Shown here piece by piece: positions 17,805 to 25,645 of a DNA stretch of 64,000 nt. The stretch covers positions 1 through 64,000 of the forward strand of contig JALNXH010000016.1 in NCBI GenBank assembly GCA_023230455.1, read 5' to 3'. Position 1 is the stretch's first letter. Each line of letters opens with the position of its first letter. Origin of the DNA: Rhodocyclaceae bacterium. GTDB taxonomy: Bacteria > Pseudomonadota > Gammaproteobacteria > Burkholderiales > Rhodocyclaceae. Both the position numbers and the translations under genes were made by a program. The notes below the pieces were generated by a model. It ran no database searches and had not been told where the DNA came from. It worked only from the letters and a program-made list of their open reading frames with translations.

Positions 17805-18314
17805 TTAACAACCTGTTGTATCCACCGTGGCCACCGGAGCGGTGACCGTCCCCGTTGCCGATACCGCCGGCGTGTAATAGATGCTGCACGTCTGATCCGT
17901 CCCGCCGGTCACGTTGTAGTACAGCCCGGTCCCCGAGATCACGCGGGAGAGGCCGTCCGACGTGACGTTGATCTGTGCCGCCACCTCGATGCCCGACAAG
18001 GTGCCCGCGGGATAGCCGTAAACCATCGACACCCCGGCGCCCTCCATCAATACGTTGCTGCTGTTCGACTTCGGATTGCACGGATTGGTCACATTCGAGC
18101 TGGGCGAATTGTCCAGTTCGCAACGCGACTTGGCCAGCATCGCCGCCGTGCGCACCGAGCCGAAGATCGCATTGGTCTTGGCCACCCGCGCATCGCGCTG
18201 GGCGTCGATGAACCGCGGCAATGCCATGGCCGCCAGGATGGCGACAATGGTAATGACGATAATGAGCTCGATCAGCGTAAAACCGGCGTGTCGGAAGCGT
18301 TTGACCATATTCAT
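17805..18314 (-). CDS. mshB: MSHA pilin MshB
   Basis: 169 residues from the ATG at 18314 (ATG at 18308 also possible). Leader MNMVKRFRHAG, then FTLIELIIVITIVAILAAMALPRFID with Glu at +5. The C-terminal domain has CELDNSPSSNVTNPC and a C-terminal DTTGC. Larger than MshA, it matches the first pilin gene (mshB) of the classical Vibrio order B-A-C-D-O-P-Q. First gene of the pilin block, 26 bp upstream of mshA, with the 14-base palindrome just before its start codon. Confidence 0.82.
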   Translation of the reverse strand: MNMVKRFRHAGFTLIELIIVITIVAILAAMALPRFIDAQRDARVAKTNAIFGSVRTAAMLAKSRCELDNSPSSNVTNPCNPKSNSSNVLMEGAGVSMVYGYPAGTLSGIEVAAQINVTSDGLSRVISGTGLYYNVTGGTDQTCSIYYTPAVSATGTVTAPVATVDTTGC

Positions 18315-18395
18315 GGTAGCTAGGATTTTCCCTAGATTGTCCTCTATTGCGGCAGATTGGAACATAACTTTATGTCTAAAGAGCGGAAAAATGAC
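18315..18395 (-). promoter_or_regulatory. Control region of the mshB-Q pilin block
   Basis: 81 AT-richer bases between mshF and mshB. It holds copy 2 of the palindrome TAGGGAAAATCCTA (18321-18334, within the wider CTAGG/CCTAG at 18320-18335) and a second dyad ACATAA-CT-TTATGT (18362-18375). I could not fix a confident -35/-10 pair. Confidence 0.5.
18321..18334. promoter_or_regulatory. Palindromic operator candidate TAGGGAAAATCCTA, copy 2
   Basis: On the minus strand these 14 bases are identical to 9054-9067. The site is 7-20 bp upstream of the mshB start codon, so it overlaps the untranslated leader or the promoter itself. Confidence 0.6.
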
Positions 18396-18875
18396 TCACA
18401 TTCCGCCCGCACTTCCGCTTTCGACCAGCTTCACCCCAGCGTCGACGCTGCCCGACGGCACGACTTTCCAGCGTAGTTCGGCACCCTCGGCGACGCCGGG
18501 GTAGGCCGACGACTGCGGCCGGTAAACGAGTTCCTTGCGCGTCGGATCGAAATACCAGCAGCCGCGCCGGTCGGCCGCGGGCGGCGCGGCCGGCTCGCCG
18601 AGATACGCCTGCGGCCGGCGCCCCAGCCAGAGCATGGGGTTCTGCTCGACCAGCGCCGGCACCTGTTTCTGTCGCCCCTGCAACAACAGCTGGGCGACCT
18701 CCATGCGCAAGCCATTGCGTATCTGGCGCACCGTCACATCCACCACTTCTTTTTCGGCGATGCCCTGATAGCGCAGCAGCGAACTGATCAGCGCCGCCGC
18801 CAGCAGGGCGGCGATCCCGCATACGACCGCCAGTTCGAGCAGGCTGAATCCGCGGTTGCGGTGCCCGGTGCGCAT
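18396..18875 (-). CDS. mshF: MshF-like pseudopilin
   Basis: 159 residues: MRTGHRNRG then FSLLELAVVCGIAALLAAALISSLL, a prepilin-like N-terminus with Glu at +5. The C-terminal domain includes RRGCWYFDPTRKELVYRP, similar to MshF proteins encoded after mshG in Vibrio. The assignment is from position plus the pilin-like start. It begins 3 bp after the mshG stop, so it is the last gene of mshE-G-F. Confidence 0.7.
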   Translation of the reverse strand: MRTGHRNRGFSLLELAVVCGIAALLAAALISSLLRYQGIAEKEVVDVTVRQIRNGLRMEVAQLLLQGRQKQVPALVEQNPMLWLGRRPQAYLGEPAAPPAADRRGCWYFDPTRKELVYRPQSSAYPGVAEGAELRWKVVPSGSVDAGVKLVESGSAGGM

Positions 18876-18878
18876 CGG

Positions 18879-20123
18879 CTAATGCTTCCCGGTAGCGACC
18901 TTACCGAGGTCCCAGATCGGCAGGAAGATACCCAGAGCGAGGATCAGCACCAGTACGCCGAGGAACACGATGAGAATCGGCTCGATCTGCGCCGAGAGGG
19001 TCTTCAGTTCGTATTCCACTTCGCGCTGATACATTTCCGACACTTCCTGCATCATGTCGTCGAGGGCGCCCGACTCCTCGCCGACGGCGACCATCTGTAC
19101 CACCACCGGGGTGAACACGCCGGAGGCAATGGCCACCCGCAACACGCTTTCGCCGCGCTCGATGCTGTCGCGCATGGCATCCACCTTGCGCGCAATGAAG
19201 TCATTGTCGACGGTCTGTGCCACGACCGACATGGCCTGTACCACCGGCACGCCGCTGCGCAACGCCAGCGAGAGGCTGCCGGCGAAGCGCGACAGGGTGG
19301 CCTTTTGCACGATCTTGCCGGCAATCGGTATCTTGAGTTTGAACTCGTCCCACTGTAAGCGCCCGACAACGGTACCGATCCAGGTGCGGAAAGCGAATGT
19401 GGCGCCGACGACGCCGAGCAACAGCAGCCACCAATAGGCCACCATGAATTTTGAAAAGCCGAGCAGGACGCGGGTCATGAACGGCAGCTCGGCACCGAAG
19501 CCTTCGAACACCTTGGCGAAGGCGGGGATCACGAAAACGTTCACCACCACGATGGCCACGGCCATGGCGGCGACGACGAAACTCGGGTAGCGCAGCGCTG
19601 CCTTCACCTGCTGGCGCATGAACTGCTCGAACTCCATGTGATGGAACAGGCGCAGGAAGATGTTTTCGAGCATGCCGGACATCTCGCCGACGCGCACCAT
19701 CGAAATATAGAAGGAGGTGAATATTTTCGGATGGCGGGCGAAGGACACCGACAGTTCGCGCCCCGAGTCGAGGCTGCCGCGTACATCCTGGATCAGCTCT
19801 TTCATCGCCGGCTTGTTGGACGATTCCTGTAGGCCCATCAGCGCCCGCATGATGGGCACGCCGGCCTTCAGCAGCGTGTACAGCTGGCGCGTGAACAGGG
19901 TGACGTCAACGTGGGCAATCCGCTCCTTGAACAGATTGCCAAAGAAATCGACTTTGCTACCGAGAGAAACGCCGCGCCCGCCGCCCGGCGCTTCATGGAT
20001 GTCCAGTGGTGTAATGCCCTGAGCGACCAGCGCCCCAGCCACCATTGAGGTGTCGGCGCCGTCGAGCACGCCGTGCACCATCTTGCCGTCTGCGTCGCGG
20101 CCCTTGTAGGCGAAGTTAGGCAT
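18879..20123 (-). CDS. mshG: MSHA inner-membrane platform protein MshG (GspF/PilC family)
   Basis: 414 residues in the two-repeat GspF/PilC layout. The first repeat has FTRQLYTLLKAGVPIMRAL (about 77-95) and the second FAGSLSLALRSGVPVVQAM (about 277-295). Three transmembrane helices are visible (about 172-192, 220-242 and 380-405). The platform couples the MshE ATPase to pilus subunit insertion. It lies 80 bp downstream of mshE, with a short repeat between. Confidence 0.92.
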   Translation of the reverse strand: MPNFAYKGRDADGKMVHGVLDGADTSMVAGALVAQGITPLDIHEAPGGGRGVSLGSKVDFFGNLFKERIAHVDVTLFTRQLYTLLKAGVPIMRALMGLQESSNKPAMKELIQDVRGSLDSGRELSVSFARHPKIFTSFYISMVRVGEMSGMLENIFLRLFHHMEFEQFMRQQVKAALRYPSFVVAAMAVAIVVVNVFVIPAFAKVFEGFGAELPFMTRVLLGFSKFMVAYWWLLLLGVVGATFAFRTWIGTVVGRLQWDEFKLKIPIAGKIVQKATLSRFAGSLSLALRSGVPVVQAMSVVAQTVDNDFIARKVDAMRDSIERGESVLRVAIASGVFTPVVVQMVAVGEESGALDDMMQEVSEMYQREVEYELKTLSAQIEPILIVFLGVLVLILALGIFLPIWDLGKVATGKH

Positions 20124-20168
20124 GGCAGCGGGGGGCGACGAAGGCCGGGGGCACGGTACAACGGAAGG

Positions 20169-20196
20169 AGCCGCAGACCGCAGACGGCTGACGGCT
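20169..20196. repeat. Four imperfect 7-bp tandem units between mshE and mshG
   Basis: The units read AGCCGCA, GACCGCA, GACGGCT and GACGGCT, and the array is also partly self-complementary. It lies in the 80-bp mshE-mshG gap. Confidence 0.5.
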
Positions 20197-20203
20197 CACG
20201 CCC

Positions 20204-21910
20204 TCAATCCTCATACTGATTGCTGATGCGCATGGCTTCGTCGACCGTGGTACGGCCGGCAAGAACGAGGCGAACGGCGTCGCGGCGCAGGGTATTGCCG
20301 GCCATCTGCTTCTTCGCCGCCTGGACGAAGGCGTTCGGGTCGTCGTTGTTGGCCGACTGAACGACTTCATTGGTCATTTCCAGCATTTCATACACTCCCG
20401 TGCGCCCCTGGTAGCCGGTGCCGTTGCAGTGGCTGCAACCGGGGCCGTGGGAATAGCGCTGGGCATCCACCCGGTCGTGCAGCTCGCTGCGCAGCCATTC
20501 CCGCTCGCTGGGCGTCGGTTGATACGGTTGGGCACAACTTTCGCAGATCACCCGCACCAGGCGCTGCGCCAGCACCAATTGCAGCGACAGCGCCACCATG
20601 TAGCGCGGCACCCCCATATCGAGCAGGCGGATGGGGGTGGTCAGCGCGTCATTGGTATGCAGGGTGGACAACACCATGTGGCCGGTCATGGCGGCGCGCA
20701 TGCCGATTTCGGCGGTCTCCTGGTCGCGCATTTCGCCGACCAGCACGATGTCCGGATCCTGCCGCAGCGCGGTGCGCAACACGCGGCTGAAACTCAGCTC
20801 GATCTTTTCATGCACCTGCACCTGGTTGAGCCCCGGCAAGCGATATTCGACCGGATCTTCGACGGTAATGATCTTCTTCTCTGTGCTGTTGAGCTCGTTG
20901 AGCACCGCGTAGAGCGTGGTCGTCTTGCCCGAACCGGTGGGGCCGGTGACCAGCACCATGCCGCTCGGCCGGTGCACCGCCTGATGCAGACGCTCCAGGA
21001 TGCGCGGCGGGATGTTGAGCCGGTCGAGGCTGAGCAGGCCGGTGTTCTGGTTGAGCAAACGCATCACCACCGACTCGCCGAACTGCGTCGGCATGGTCGA
21101 GATACGCACGTCGACCGGCGAATTGCGCAGTTGAATGACGAAGCGTCCGTCCTGCGGCAAACGCTTTTCCGAAATATCCAGGCCGGACATCAACTTCAGG
21201 CGCAAGGCGACCGCCGTGGCGATCTTGTAGTCGGCCTCGGTCTGCACATGCAGCAGTCCGTCGATACGGAAGCGGATGCGCAGCGATTTTTCCTGCGGCT
21301 CGATATGCACATCCGATGCGCGCAGGCGCAAGGCCTCTTCGAACACGGTTTGCAGCAATTTGACGACCGGCGCATCCTCCTGCCCGGTGGACAGACCGAG
21401 GATTTCACCGAACTCCACCGGCATATCACCCAGTTCGCTGGTCAGCTCCTTGGCCAGACCGGCAATTTCCTCGGTGCGGCGATAAGTGCGGTCAATCGTT
21501 GCCAGCACCTGGGTCTCGGTCACCGCAGCCAACTCGATGTCGCGGCGCAGGATGCGCGCCAGCTCGTCGTAGGCGGCCAGGTCGGTCGGGTCGGAAAGAC
21601 CGATCAGCAGGCCGGTCGCGCGGTCTTCGAGGACGATGGCGCGGAAGCGCCGGGCCTGGGCCTCCGGCAGTTTTTGAATCAGTTCCGCCTTCAGCGGATA
21701 GGTGCGCAAATCGATGAACGGAATCTGCAACTGACGCGCCAGCGCCTTGGAGATACCCTCCTCGGTAACATAGCCGCCATCGACGAAAATCCGCCCGAGT
21801 TTGCGCCCGGAACGCTTCTGCTCGTCGAGGGATAGCTTGAGCTGCTCGTCGGTGAGCAGCCCCTGCTGGATCAGCAGGTCGCCAAGGCGGATTTTTTCCG
21901 GACGGGCCAT
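20204..21910 (-). CDS. mshE: MSHA assembly ATPase MshE with N-terminal c-di-GMP-binding (MshEN) domain
   Basis: 568 residues from the ATG at 21910 (MARPEKIRLGD); an open frame reaches 22000, but those 30 extra residues do not look like MshE. Residues 8-31 (RLGDLLIQQGLL...DEQ) and 37-60 (KLGRIFVDGGYV...ARQ) form the two tandem 24-residue RLGxxL...Q motifs that bind c-di-GMP in Vibrio MshE. The ATPase part has Walker A GPTGSGKTTTLY, Walker B ILVGEMRDQET and a zinc-binding tetracysteine (CESC...CSHC). It should power MSHA extension when c-di-GMP is high. First gene of the mshE-G-F block. Confidence 0.93.
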   Translation of the reverse strand: MARPEKIRLGDLLIQQGLLTDEQLKLSLDEQKRSGRKLGRIFVDGGYVTEEGISKALARQLQIPFIDLRTYPLKAELIQKLPEAQARRFRAIVLEDRATGLLIGLSDPTDLAAYDELARILRRDIELAAVTETQVLATIDRTYRRTEEIAGLAKELTSELGDMPVEFGEILGLSTGQEDAPVVKLLQTVFEEALRLRASDVHIEPQEKSLRIRFRIDGLLHVQTEADYKIATAVALRLKLMSGLDISEKRLPQDGRFVIQLRNSPVDVRISTMPTQFGESVVMRLLNQNTGLLSLDRLNIPPRILERLHQAVHRPSGMVLVTGPTGSGKTTTLYAVLNELNSTEKKIITVEDPVEYRLPGLNQVQVHEKIELSFSRVLRTALRQDPDIVLVGEMRDQETAEIGMRAAMTGHMVLSTLHTNDALTTPIRLLDMGVPRYMVALSLQLVLAQRLVRVICESCAQPYQPTPSEREWLRSELHDRVDAQRYSHGPGCSHCNGTGYQGRTGVYEMLEMTNEVVQSANNDDPNAFVQAAKKQMAGNTLRRDAVRLVLAGRTTVDEAMRISNQYED

Positions 21911-21991
21911 CGCAACTCCATCTTGATCAACGAGCGGCCGTTGAAATGGGAAAATACAGGCCGCAGCTTTTTTCAGCCTACCAGCCGCCGC
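21911..21991. promoter_or_regulatory. Divergent mshE/trmL intergenic region
   Basis: 81 bp between opposite starts. TTGATC at 21923-21928 and a T-run at 21968-21973 are visible, but no convincing promoter pair. ATGGGAAAATACAG at 21946-21959 matches 9 of 14 positions of the MSHA palindrome, including the GGGAAAAT core, and may be a degenerate third site. Confidence 0.3.
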
Positions 21992-22456
21992 ATGTTCCAC
22001 ATTGTCCTATATCAGCCGGAAATCCCCCCCAATACCGGGAACATCGTGCGGCTGGCGGCCAATACCGGTAGCCGGCTGCATCTGGTGGAACCGCTCGGTT
22101 TCAGCATCGCCGACAAACACCTGCGCCGCGCCGGCATGGATTACGCCGAGTTCGCCGACGTGCGCCTCCACCCCGACTGGGCCGCCTGCAAAGCCGCCCT
22201 GGCCGGACAACGGCTGTTCGCGCTCACTACCCGCGGCAGCGTCCGTCACGACCAGCCGCGCTACGCCGACGGCGATGCGTTCGTCTTCGGTCCGGAATCG
22301 CGCGGCTTGCCGCCCGAAGTGCTGGAGGAATTCGCCCCGCCACAGCGCATCCGCCTGCCGATGATGCCGGACTGCCGCAGCATCAATCTGTCGAATACCG
22401 TCGCGGCGACCGTCTTCGAGGCCTGGCGGCAAACCGGGTTTGCGGGCGGAGTCTAG
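21992..22456 (+). CDS. trmL: tRNA (cytidine/uridine-34-2'-O)-methyltransferase TrmL
   Basis: 154 residues starting MFHIVLYQPEIPPNTGNIVRL, the classic TrmL/SPOUT opening (motif 1, NTGNIVRLA). The C-terminal knot motifs are LPMMPDCRSINLSNTVAATVFE and the middle FGPESRGLP. It methylates the wobble ribose of tRNA-Leu species. An open frame upstream from 21923 does not match the family, so the ATG at 21992 is preferred. Monocistronic, divergent from mshE and convergent with gpsA. Confidence 0.92.
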   Translation: MFHIVLYQPEIPPNTGNIVRLAANTGSRLHLVEPLGFSIADKHLRRAGMDYAEFADVRLHPDWAACKAALAGQRLFALTTRGSVRHDQPRYADGDAFVFGPESRGLPPEVLEEFAPPQRIRLPMMPDCRSINLSNTVAATVFEAWRQTGFAGGV

Positions 22457-22487
22457 GCCGGCCCCGAAGATTTGCCGCCCGCTACGG

Positions 22488-23465
22488 TTACTCGACCCGC
22501 GGATCGCGGCCCATCAGATTGACCACTGCCTCGCGCGCGCTCATGCGGCCTTCGAGTACCGCACAGACGGCGTCGGTGATCGGCATATCGACGCCCAATG
22601 CGGCAGCGCGGCGCTGCACTTCGCGGGCGGTCGACACGCCCTCCGCGACGTGGCCCAATTCGCGCGTGATGTCCGTCAGCGGCCGGCCGACAGCGAGTGC
22701 CAGACCGACGCGGCGGTTGCGCGACAGGTCGCCGGTGCAGGTGAGGATCAGGTCGCCCATTCCGGCCAAACCCATGAAAGTCTCGCGCCGTGCACCGAGC
22801 GCGATGCCGAAGCGGGTGATTTCGGCCAGGCCGCGCGTCATCAACGCGGCGCGGGCATTCAGGCCAAGACCGAGGCCGTCGCTGATGCCGCTGGCAATGG
22901 CCAGCACGTTCTTCACCGCGCCGCCGACTTCGGCGCCGATCAGGTCGTCGTTGGCGTAGATGCGCAGGCGACTGCCGTTGAGGGCCTGCGCCGTGGTACG
23001 GGCAAACTCGGTGTCGCGGGCGGCCAGGGTCACCGCCGCCGGCAGGCCGCGGGCGACTTCGTCGGCAAAACTGGGGCCGGTCAGTGCGCCGTTGGCGACG
23101 GCAACGCCCACCTCCGCCACCACCTGATGCGGCAACAGGCCGGATTCCGCTTCTAGCCCTTTGCAGAGCCAGAGAAAAGGCAGCGCCGGCGCCATTTCGG
23201 TGAGCGCTGAAACCGTGGCGCGCAGCCCCGCAACGGGTGTCGCCACCAGGGCCAGCTCGGCCCAGGCAAATACGCTCTTGTCCGCACTCACCGTCAAACC
23301 GGGAGGGAAGACCTGACCCGGGAGGTAACGGGCATTCTCGCCCTCAGCTTGCATCGTTGCGGCCTGCTTGCCGTCGCGGGTCCACAGGCAGGTCGGATGC
23401 TGACGCGCGAAAGCGATCGCCAGCGCGGTGCCCCAGGCGCCGGCACCGAGTACCGCGAGTTTCAT
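22488..23465 (-). CDS. gpsA: Glycerol-3-phosphate dehydrogenase [NAD(P)+] GpsA
   Basis: 325 residues starting MKLAVLGAGAWGTALAIAFA, a Rossmann motif with GxGxWG. Further family motifs are GPSFADEVARGLPAAVT and the catalytic-region AVKNVLAIASGISDGLGLG (the conserved Lys). It reduces dihydroxyacetone phosphate to glycerol-3-phosphate for phospholipid synthesis. Last gene of the arsR-rhodanese-grxC-secB-SH3-gpsA series; the secB-gpsA neighbourhood is widespread in proteobacteria. Confidence 0.94.
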   Translation of the reverse strand: MKLAVLGAGAWGTALAIAFARQHPTCLWTRDGKQAATMQAEGENARYLPGQVFPPGLTVSADKSVFAWAELALVATPVAGLRATVSALTEMAPALPFLWLCKGLEAESGLLPHQVVAEVGVAVANGALTGPSFADEVARGLPAAVTLAARDTEFARTTAQALNGSRLRIYANDDLIGAEVGGAVKNVLAIASGISDGLGLGLNARAALMTRGLAEITRFGIALGARRETFMGLAGMGDLILTCTGDLSRNRRVGLALAVGRPLTDITRELGHVAEGVSTAREVQRRAAALGVDMPITDAVCAVLEGRMSAREAVVNLMGRDPRVE

Positions 23466-23496
23466 GGGAATGCTTTCAAGCGGCGCTGCGTCCCGG

Positions 23497-23931
23497 TCAC
23501 AGGCCCCAGACCTGGGTGACGCGAACGAAACCGCCTTGACCGTCGCGGTGCTTGACTCGCACCCAGCCGGATGGGCCGGACTCGACCCAGTCGAGCGCGA
23601 CATCCTTTTCGGCCTCGAACGCCAATTCAGCCTTGTCGTCGGGCCGAGTGAAAATCTGTGCCTTGTCGGCCTTTACCAACAGAGTGCGCCGCGGCGAAAG
23701 CATCCGGGTTTCGATCCACGCCAGTGCGCCCTTGGCGTCGCGCACCTTGCTCCAGCCGTCGGGGTTGCTGACGATCAACTCGACCGGCGTCTGCCGGGCG
23801 ATCACCAGCAGCTTGGTCGACTTTGCGGAGGGCGCTTCGTAGAGCACGGCCGGTTCGGCCGCCGAACGGAAATCCAGCCCCCACGCCGCGGGAGCGATGG
23901 CGAGCAACGCGATCCAGGGCGCGACACGCAT
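23497..23931 (-). CDS. Periplasmic SH3-domain protein
   Basis: 144 residues from the ATG at 23931, with a signal peptide (MRVAPWIALLAIAPAAWG). The mature part holds two SH3b-like segments, each with a GWSKVRD- or GWVRVKH-type strand (about 65-75 and 118-128). Bacterial SH3 domains often bind peptidoglycan; the precise role is unknown. It lies 7 bp downstream of secB and 31 bp before gpsA, a location I recall for this protein in related betaproteobacteria. A start at 23973 would overlap secB and disrupt the signal peptide. Confidence 0.72.
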   Translation of the reverse strand: MRVAPWIALLAIAPAAWGLDFRSAAEPAVLYEAPSAKSTKLLVIARQTPVELIVSNPDGWSKVRDAKGALAWIETRMLSPRRTLLVKADKAQIFTRPDDKAELAFEAEKDVALDWVESGPSGWVRVKHRDGQGGFVRVTQVWGL

Positions 23932-23938
23932 CAGTCGG

Positions 23939-24403
23939 TTATTGCAGCGTCGGTTCGCCAGCCGCCGGAGCATTTTTTTCGGCTTCGAGACGTTGCTGAT
24001 AAAGTGCCTCGAAATTCACCGGAGCAAGCAGCACGGGAGGGAAACCGGCACGGTTGACCGCGTCTGAAACGGTCTCGCGGACATAGGGGAACAGAATGTT
24101 CGGGCAGGCGATGGCGAGCAACGGCGCCATGCTCTCTTCGGGCACGCCGCCGACACGGAAAATGCCGGCCTGCGCAGCTTCGACCAGGAAAAAGATTTTT
24201 TCCTCGCGCTTGGCGGTGACAGTCACCGTCAGCACGACTTCATACAGCCCTTCATTGAAACTCTTTGCCCCGCTCTGGATTTCCAGTTCGATCGACGGAC
24301 CTTCCTGTTCGAGGAAGATGTTCGGGGTATTCGGGACTTCGAGGGAAAGATCCTTGACGTAGAGCTTTTCGATATTGAAGAAAGGCTGTTGCTGTTCGCT
24401 CAT
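23939..24403 (-). CDS. secB: Protein-export chaperone SecB
   Basis: 154 residues. The conserved segments FNIEKLYVKDLSLE-PN-P, FNEGLYEVVLTVTV and CPNILFPYVRE are present. SecB tetramers hold preproteins unfolded and deliver them to SecA. The open frame runs far upstream, but the family start MSEQQQPFF at 24403 is clear. A 62-bp gap follows grxC. Confidence 0.95.
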   Translation of the reverse strand: MSEQQQPFFNIEKLYVKDLSLEVPNTPNIFLEQEGPSIELEIQSGAKSFNEGLYEVVLTVTVTAKREEKIFFLVEAAQAGIFRVGGVPEESMAPLLAIACPNILFPYVRETVSDAVNRAGFPPVLLAPVNFEALYQQRLEAEKNAPAAGEPTLQ

Positions 24404-24465
24404 GATGTAGGGCCTAGCTGGGTGAGTGGGAAGCCGCGGATTGTACCCGCCCCGGCCGCGCCGGG

Positions 24466-24723
24466 TTACGCCGCCAGCAGCGGGACCAGCCCGCCCTTGC
24501 GATCGAGCTCGTAAAGGTCGTCGCAGCCGCCGACATGGGTGTCGCCGATGTAGATCTGCGGCACGGTGCGCCGCCCGGTCCGCTCCATCATTTCCTCGCG
24601 GCGCGCGGGCTCCAGGTCGATGCGGACCTTTTCGATCTCCGTCGCCCCCTTGGCGCGCAGCAGCTGCTCGGCGCGCACGCAATAGGGGCAAACGGCGGTC
24701 GCATAGATAAGCACTTTGGCCAT
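24466..24723 (-). CDS. grxC: Glutaredoxin 3 GrxC
   Basis: 85 residues with the dithiol active site C12-P-Y-C15 and the glutathione-binding TVPQIYIGDTHVGGCDDL segment. It reduces protein disulfides and glutathione mixed disulfides in the cytosol. It begins 12 bp after the rhodanese stop, and the upstream regulator, rhodanese and this enzyme share thiol chemistry. Confidence 0.94.
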   Translation of the reverse strand: MAKVLIYATAVCPYCVRAEQLLRAKGATEIEKVRIDLEPARREEMMERTGRRTVPQIYIGDTHVGGCDDLYELDRKGGLVPLLAA

Positions 24724-24735
24724 GCAGGAACTCCT

Positions 24736-25143
24736 CTACTTGCGGGTGACTGGAAGGCTGGCCTCGGCCCAGGCCGCCATCCCGCCGGCAAGATTGAAAA
24801 CCTGGGCAAAACCGGCTTTTTTCAGCGTCGCCACGGCCGCAGACGAACGGCCGCCGCTGGCGCAGCAGACGATCAGCGGGCGATCCTTGTGCTTGTCGAT
24901 TTCGTGCAGCCGCTTTTCAAGTTGGCCAAGGGCGAAATGGCGCGCTTCGGGAATATGCCCCGCCGACCATTCCGCGGACTCGCGCACGTCGATCACCAGC
25001 GCGTTCTCGCGGTTGATCTTGAGCGTCGCCGCAGCCGGCGAAATTCCGTTGCCGCCCCCCCTCAGGCTGGTCCACAACAACATGCCGCCGCTGGATACGG
25101 CGAGGATCACCAGATAAACGTTCTGCTGCAAAAACTCGACCAT
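24736..25143 (-). CDS. Membrane-anchored single-domain rhodanese
   Basis: 135 residues. A transmembrane helix (about 8-27) precedes a rhodanese domain with VIDVRESAEWSAGHIPEARH and the active loop C94-ASGGR-S, whose Cys carries the persulfide. Such proteins transfer sulfane sulfur. It follows an ArsR-family gene by 37 bp and precedes grxC by 12 bp, so the three are probably cotranscribed. The physiological acceptor is unknown. Confidence 0.88.
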   Translation of the reverse strand: MVEFLQQNVYLVILAVSSGGMLLWTSLRGGGNGISPAAATLKINRENALVIDVRESAEWSAGHIPEARHFALGQLEKRLHEIDKHKDRPLIVCCASGGRSSAAVATLKKAGFAQVFNLAGGMAAWAEASLPVTRK

Positions 25144-25180
25144 CGTTGTCTGCCCTTATGAAAAATCGAAAACGGCGAAC

Positions 25181-25492
25181 TCAGTCGCCGCAAAAAACTT
25201 CGCGCATCATGGTCACCAATTGCAGCGTGCGCGGATCGGCGACCCGGTAGTAAACGCGATTGGCGTCCTTGCGCGTATGCAGCACGTCCTTGTCGCGCAG
25301 GATCGCCAGATGCTGCGAAATATTGCTTTGCGAAGTGCCCACGGCTTCGACGATGTCCTGCACGCAGAGTTCTTCATCGCCGACCACGCAGAGAATCTTC
25401 AGCCGCAGCGGATGGGCGATGGCCTTCAGCGCATGCGCTGCGGTCTCGATCTGCTTCTGTTTGCTGGCCAGGCTGCGAACGGCGTGGGACAT
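25181..25492 (-). CDS. ArsR/SmtB-family regulator, probable persulfide/redox (BigR/YgaV/SqrR-like) sensor
   Basis: 103 residues with a winged helix: AIAHPLRLKILCVVG (about 24-38), recognition region GTSQSNISQHLAILRDKDVL and wing RKDANRVYYRV. Cysteines are at 35, 43 and 101. Cys35 (LKILC) and Cys101 (EVFC-GD) occupy the positions of the dithiol pair in YgaV/BigR/SqrR, which form a polysulfide bridge with reactive sulfur. The metal-binding ELCVCD box of ArsR reads ELCVQD here, so arsenic sensing is unlikely. The next gene is a rhodanese. The match to sulfur sensors is inference from cysteine positions and context. Confidence 0.75.
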   Translation of the reverse strand: MSHAVRSLASKQKQIETAAHALKAIAHPLRLKILCVVGDEELCVQDIVEAVGTSQSNISQHLAILRDKDVLHTRKDANRVYYRVADPRTLQLVTMMREVFCGD

Positions 25493-25515
25493 CGAATTTG
25501 GCGTCGGGCAAAGTG

Positions 25516-25537
25516 AATATTAAGGAATGATTATATT
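25516..25537. promoter_or_regulatory. Dyad operator over the ArsR-family promoter
   Basis: AATAT (25516-25520) and ATATT (25533-25537) form an inverted repeat 12 bp apart. A consensus -10, TATAAT, lies on the minus strand at 25530-25535, inside the right arm, pointing at the regulator gene. Binding here would block its own promoter. Confidence 0.55.
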
Positions 25538-25645
25538 GTATCGGCCACGTAAAATCCGCGCTACGCGACGATCGCCGGCGATAGGCTCTAAAATTCGTCG
25601 CTGTTTCGCTGCACTTCCCGCTCAAATCTCCTGGAAACCTCATCC

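Noticed and set aside
21911..22000. Upstream start (22000) for mshE
   Set aside because: The extra 30 residues cover the divergent promoter region and do not resemble MshE; ATG 21910 gives the family start.
25181..25492. Arsenic-type ArsR
   Set aside because: The ELCVCD metal box is ELCVQD and no ars genes are nearby; the cysteine layout fits sulfur sensors better.
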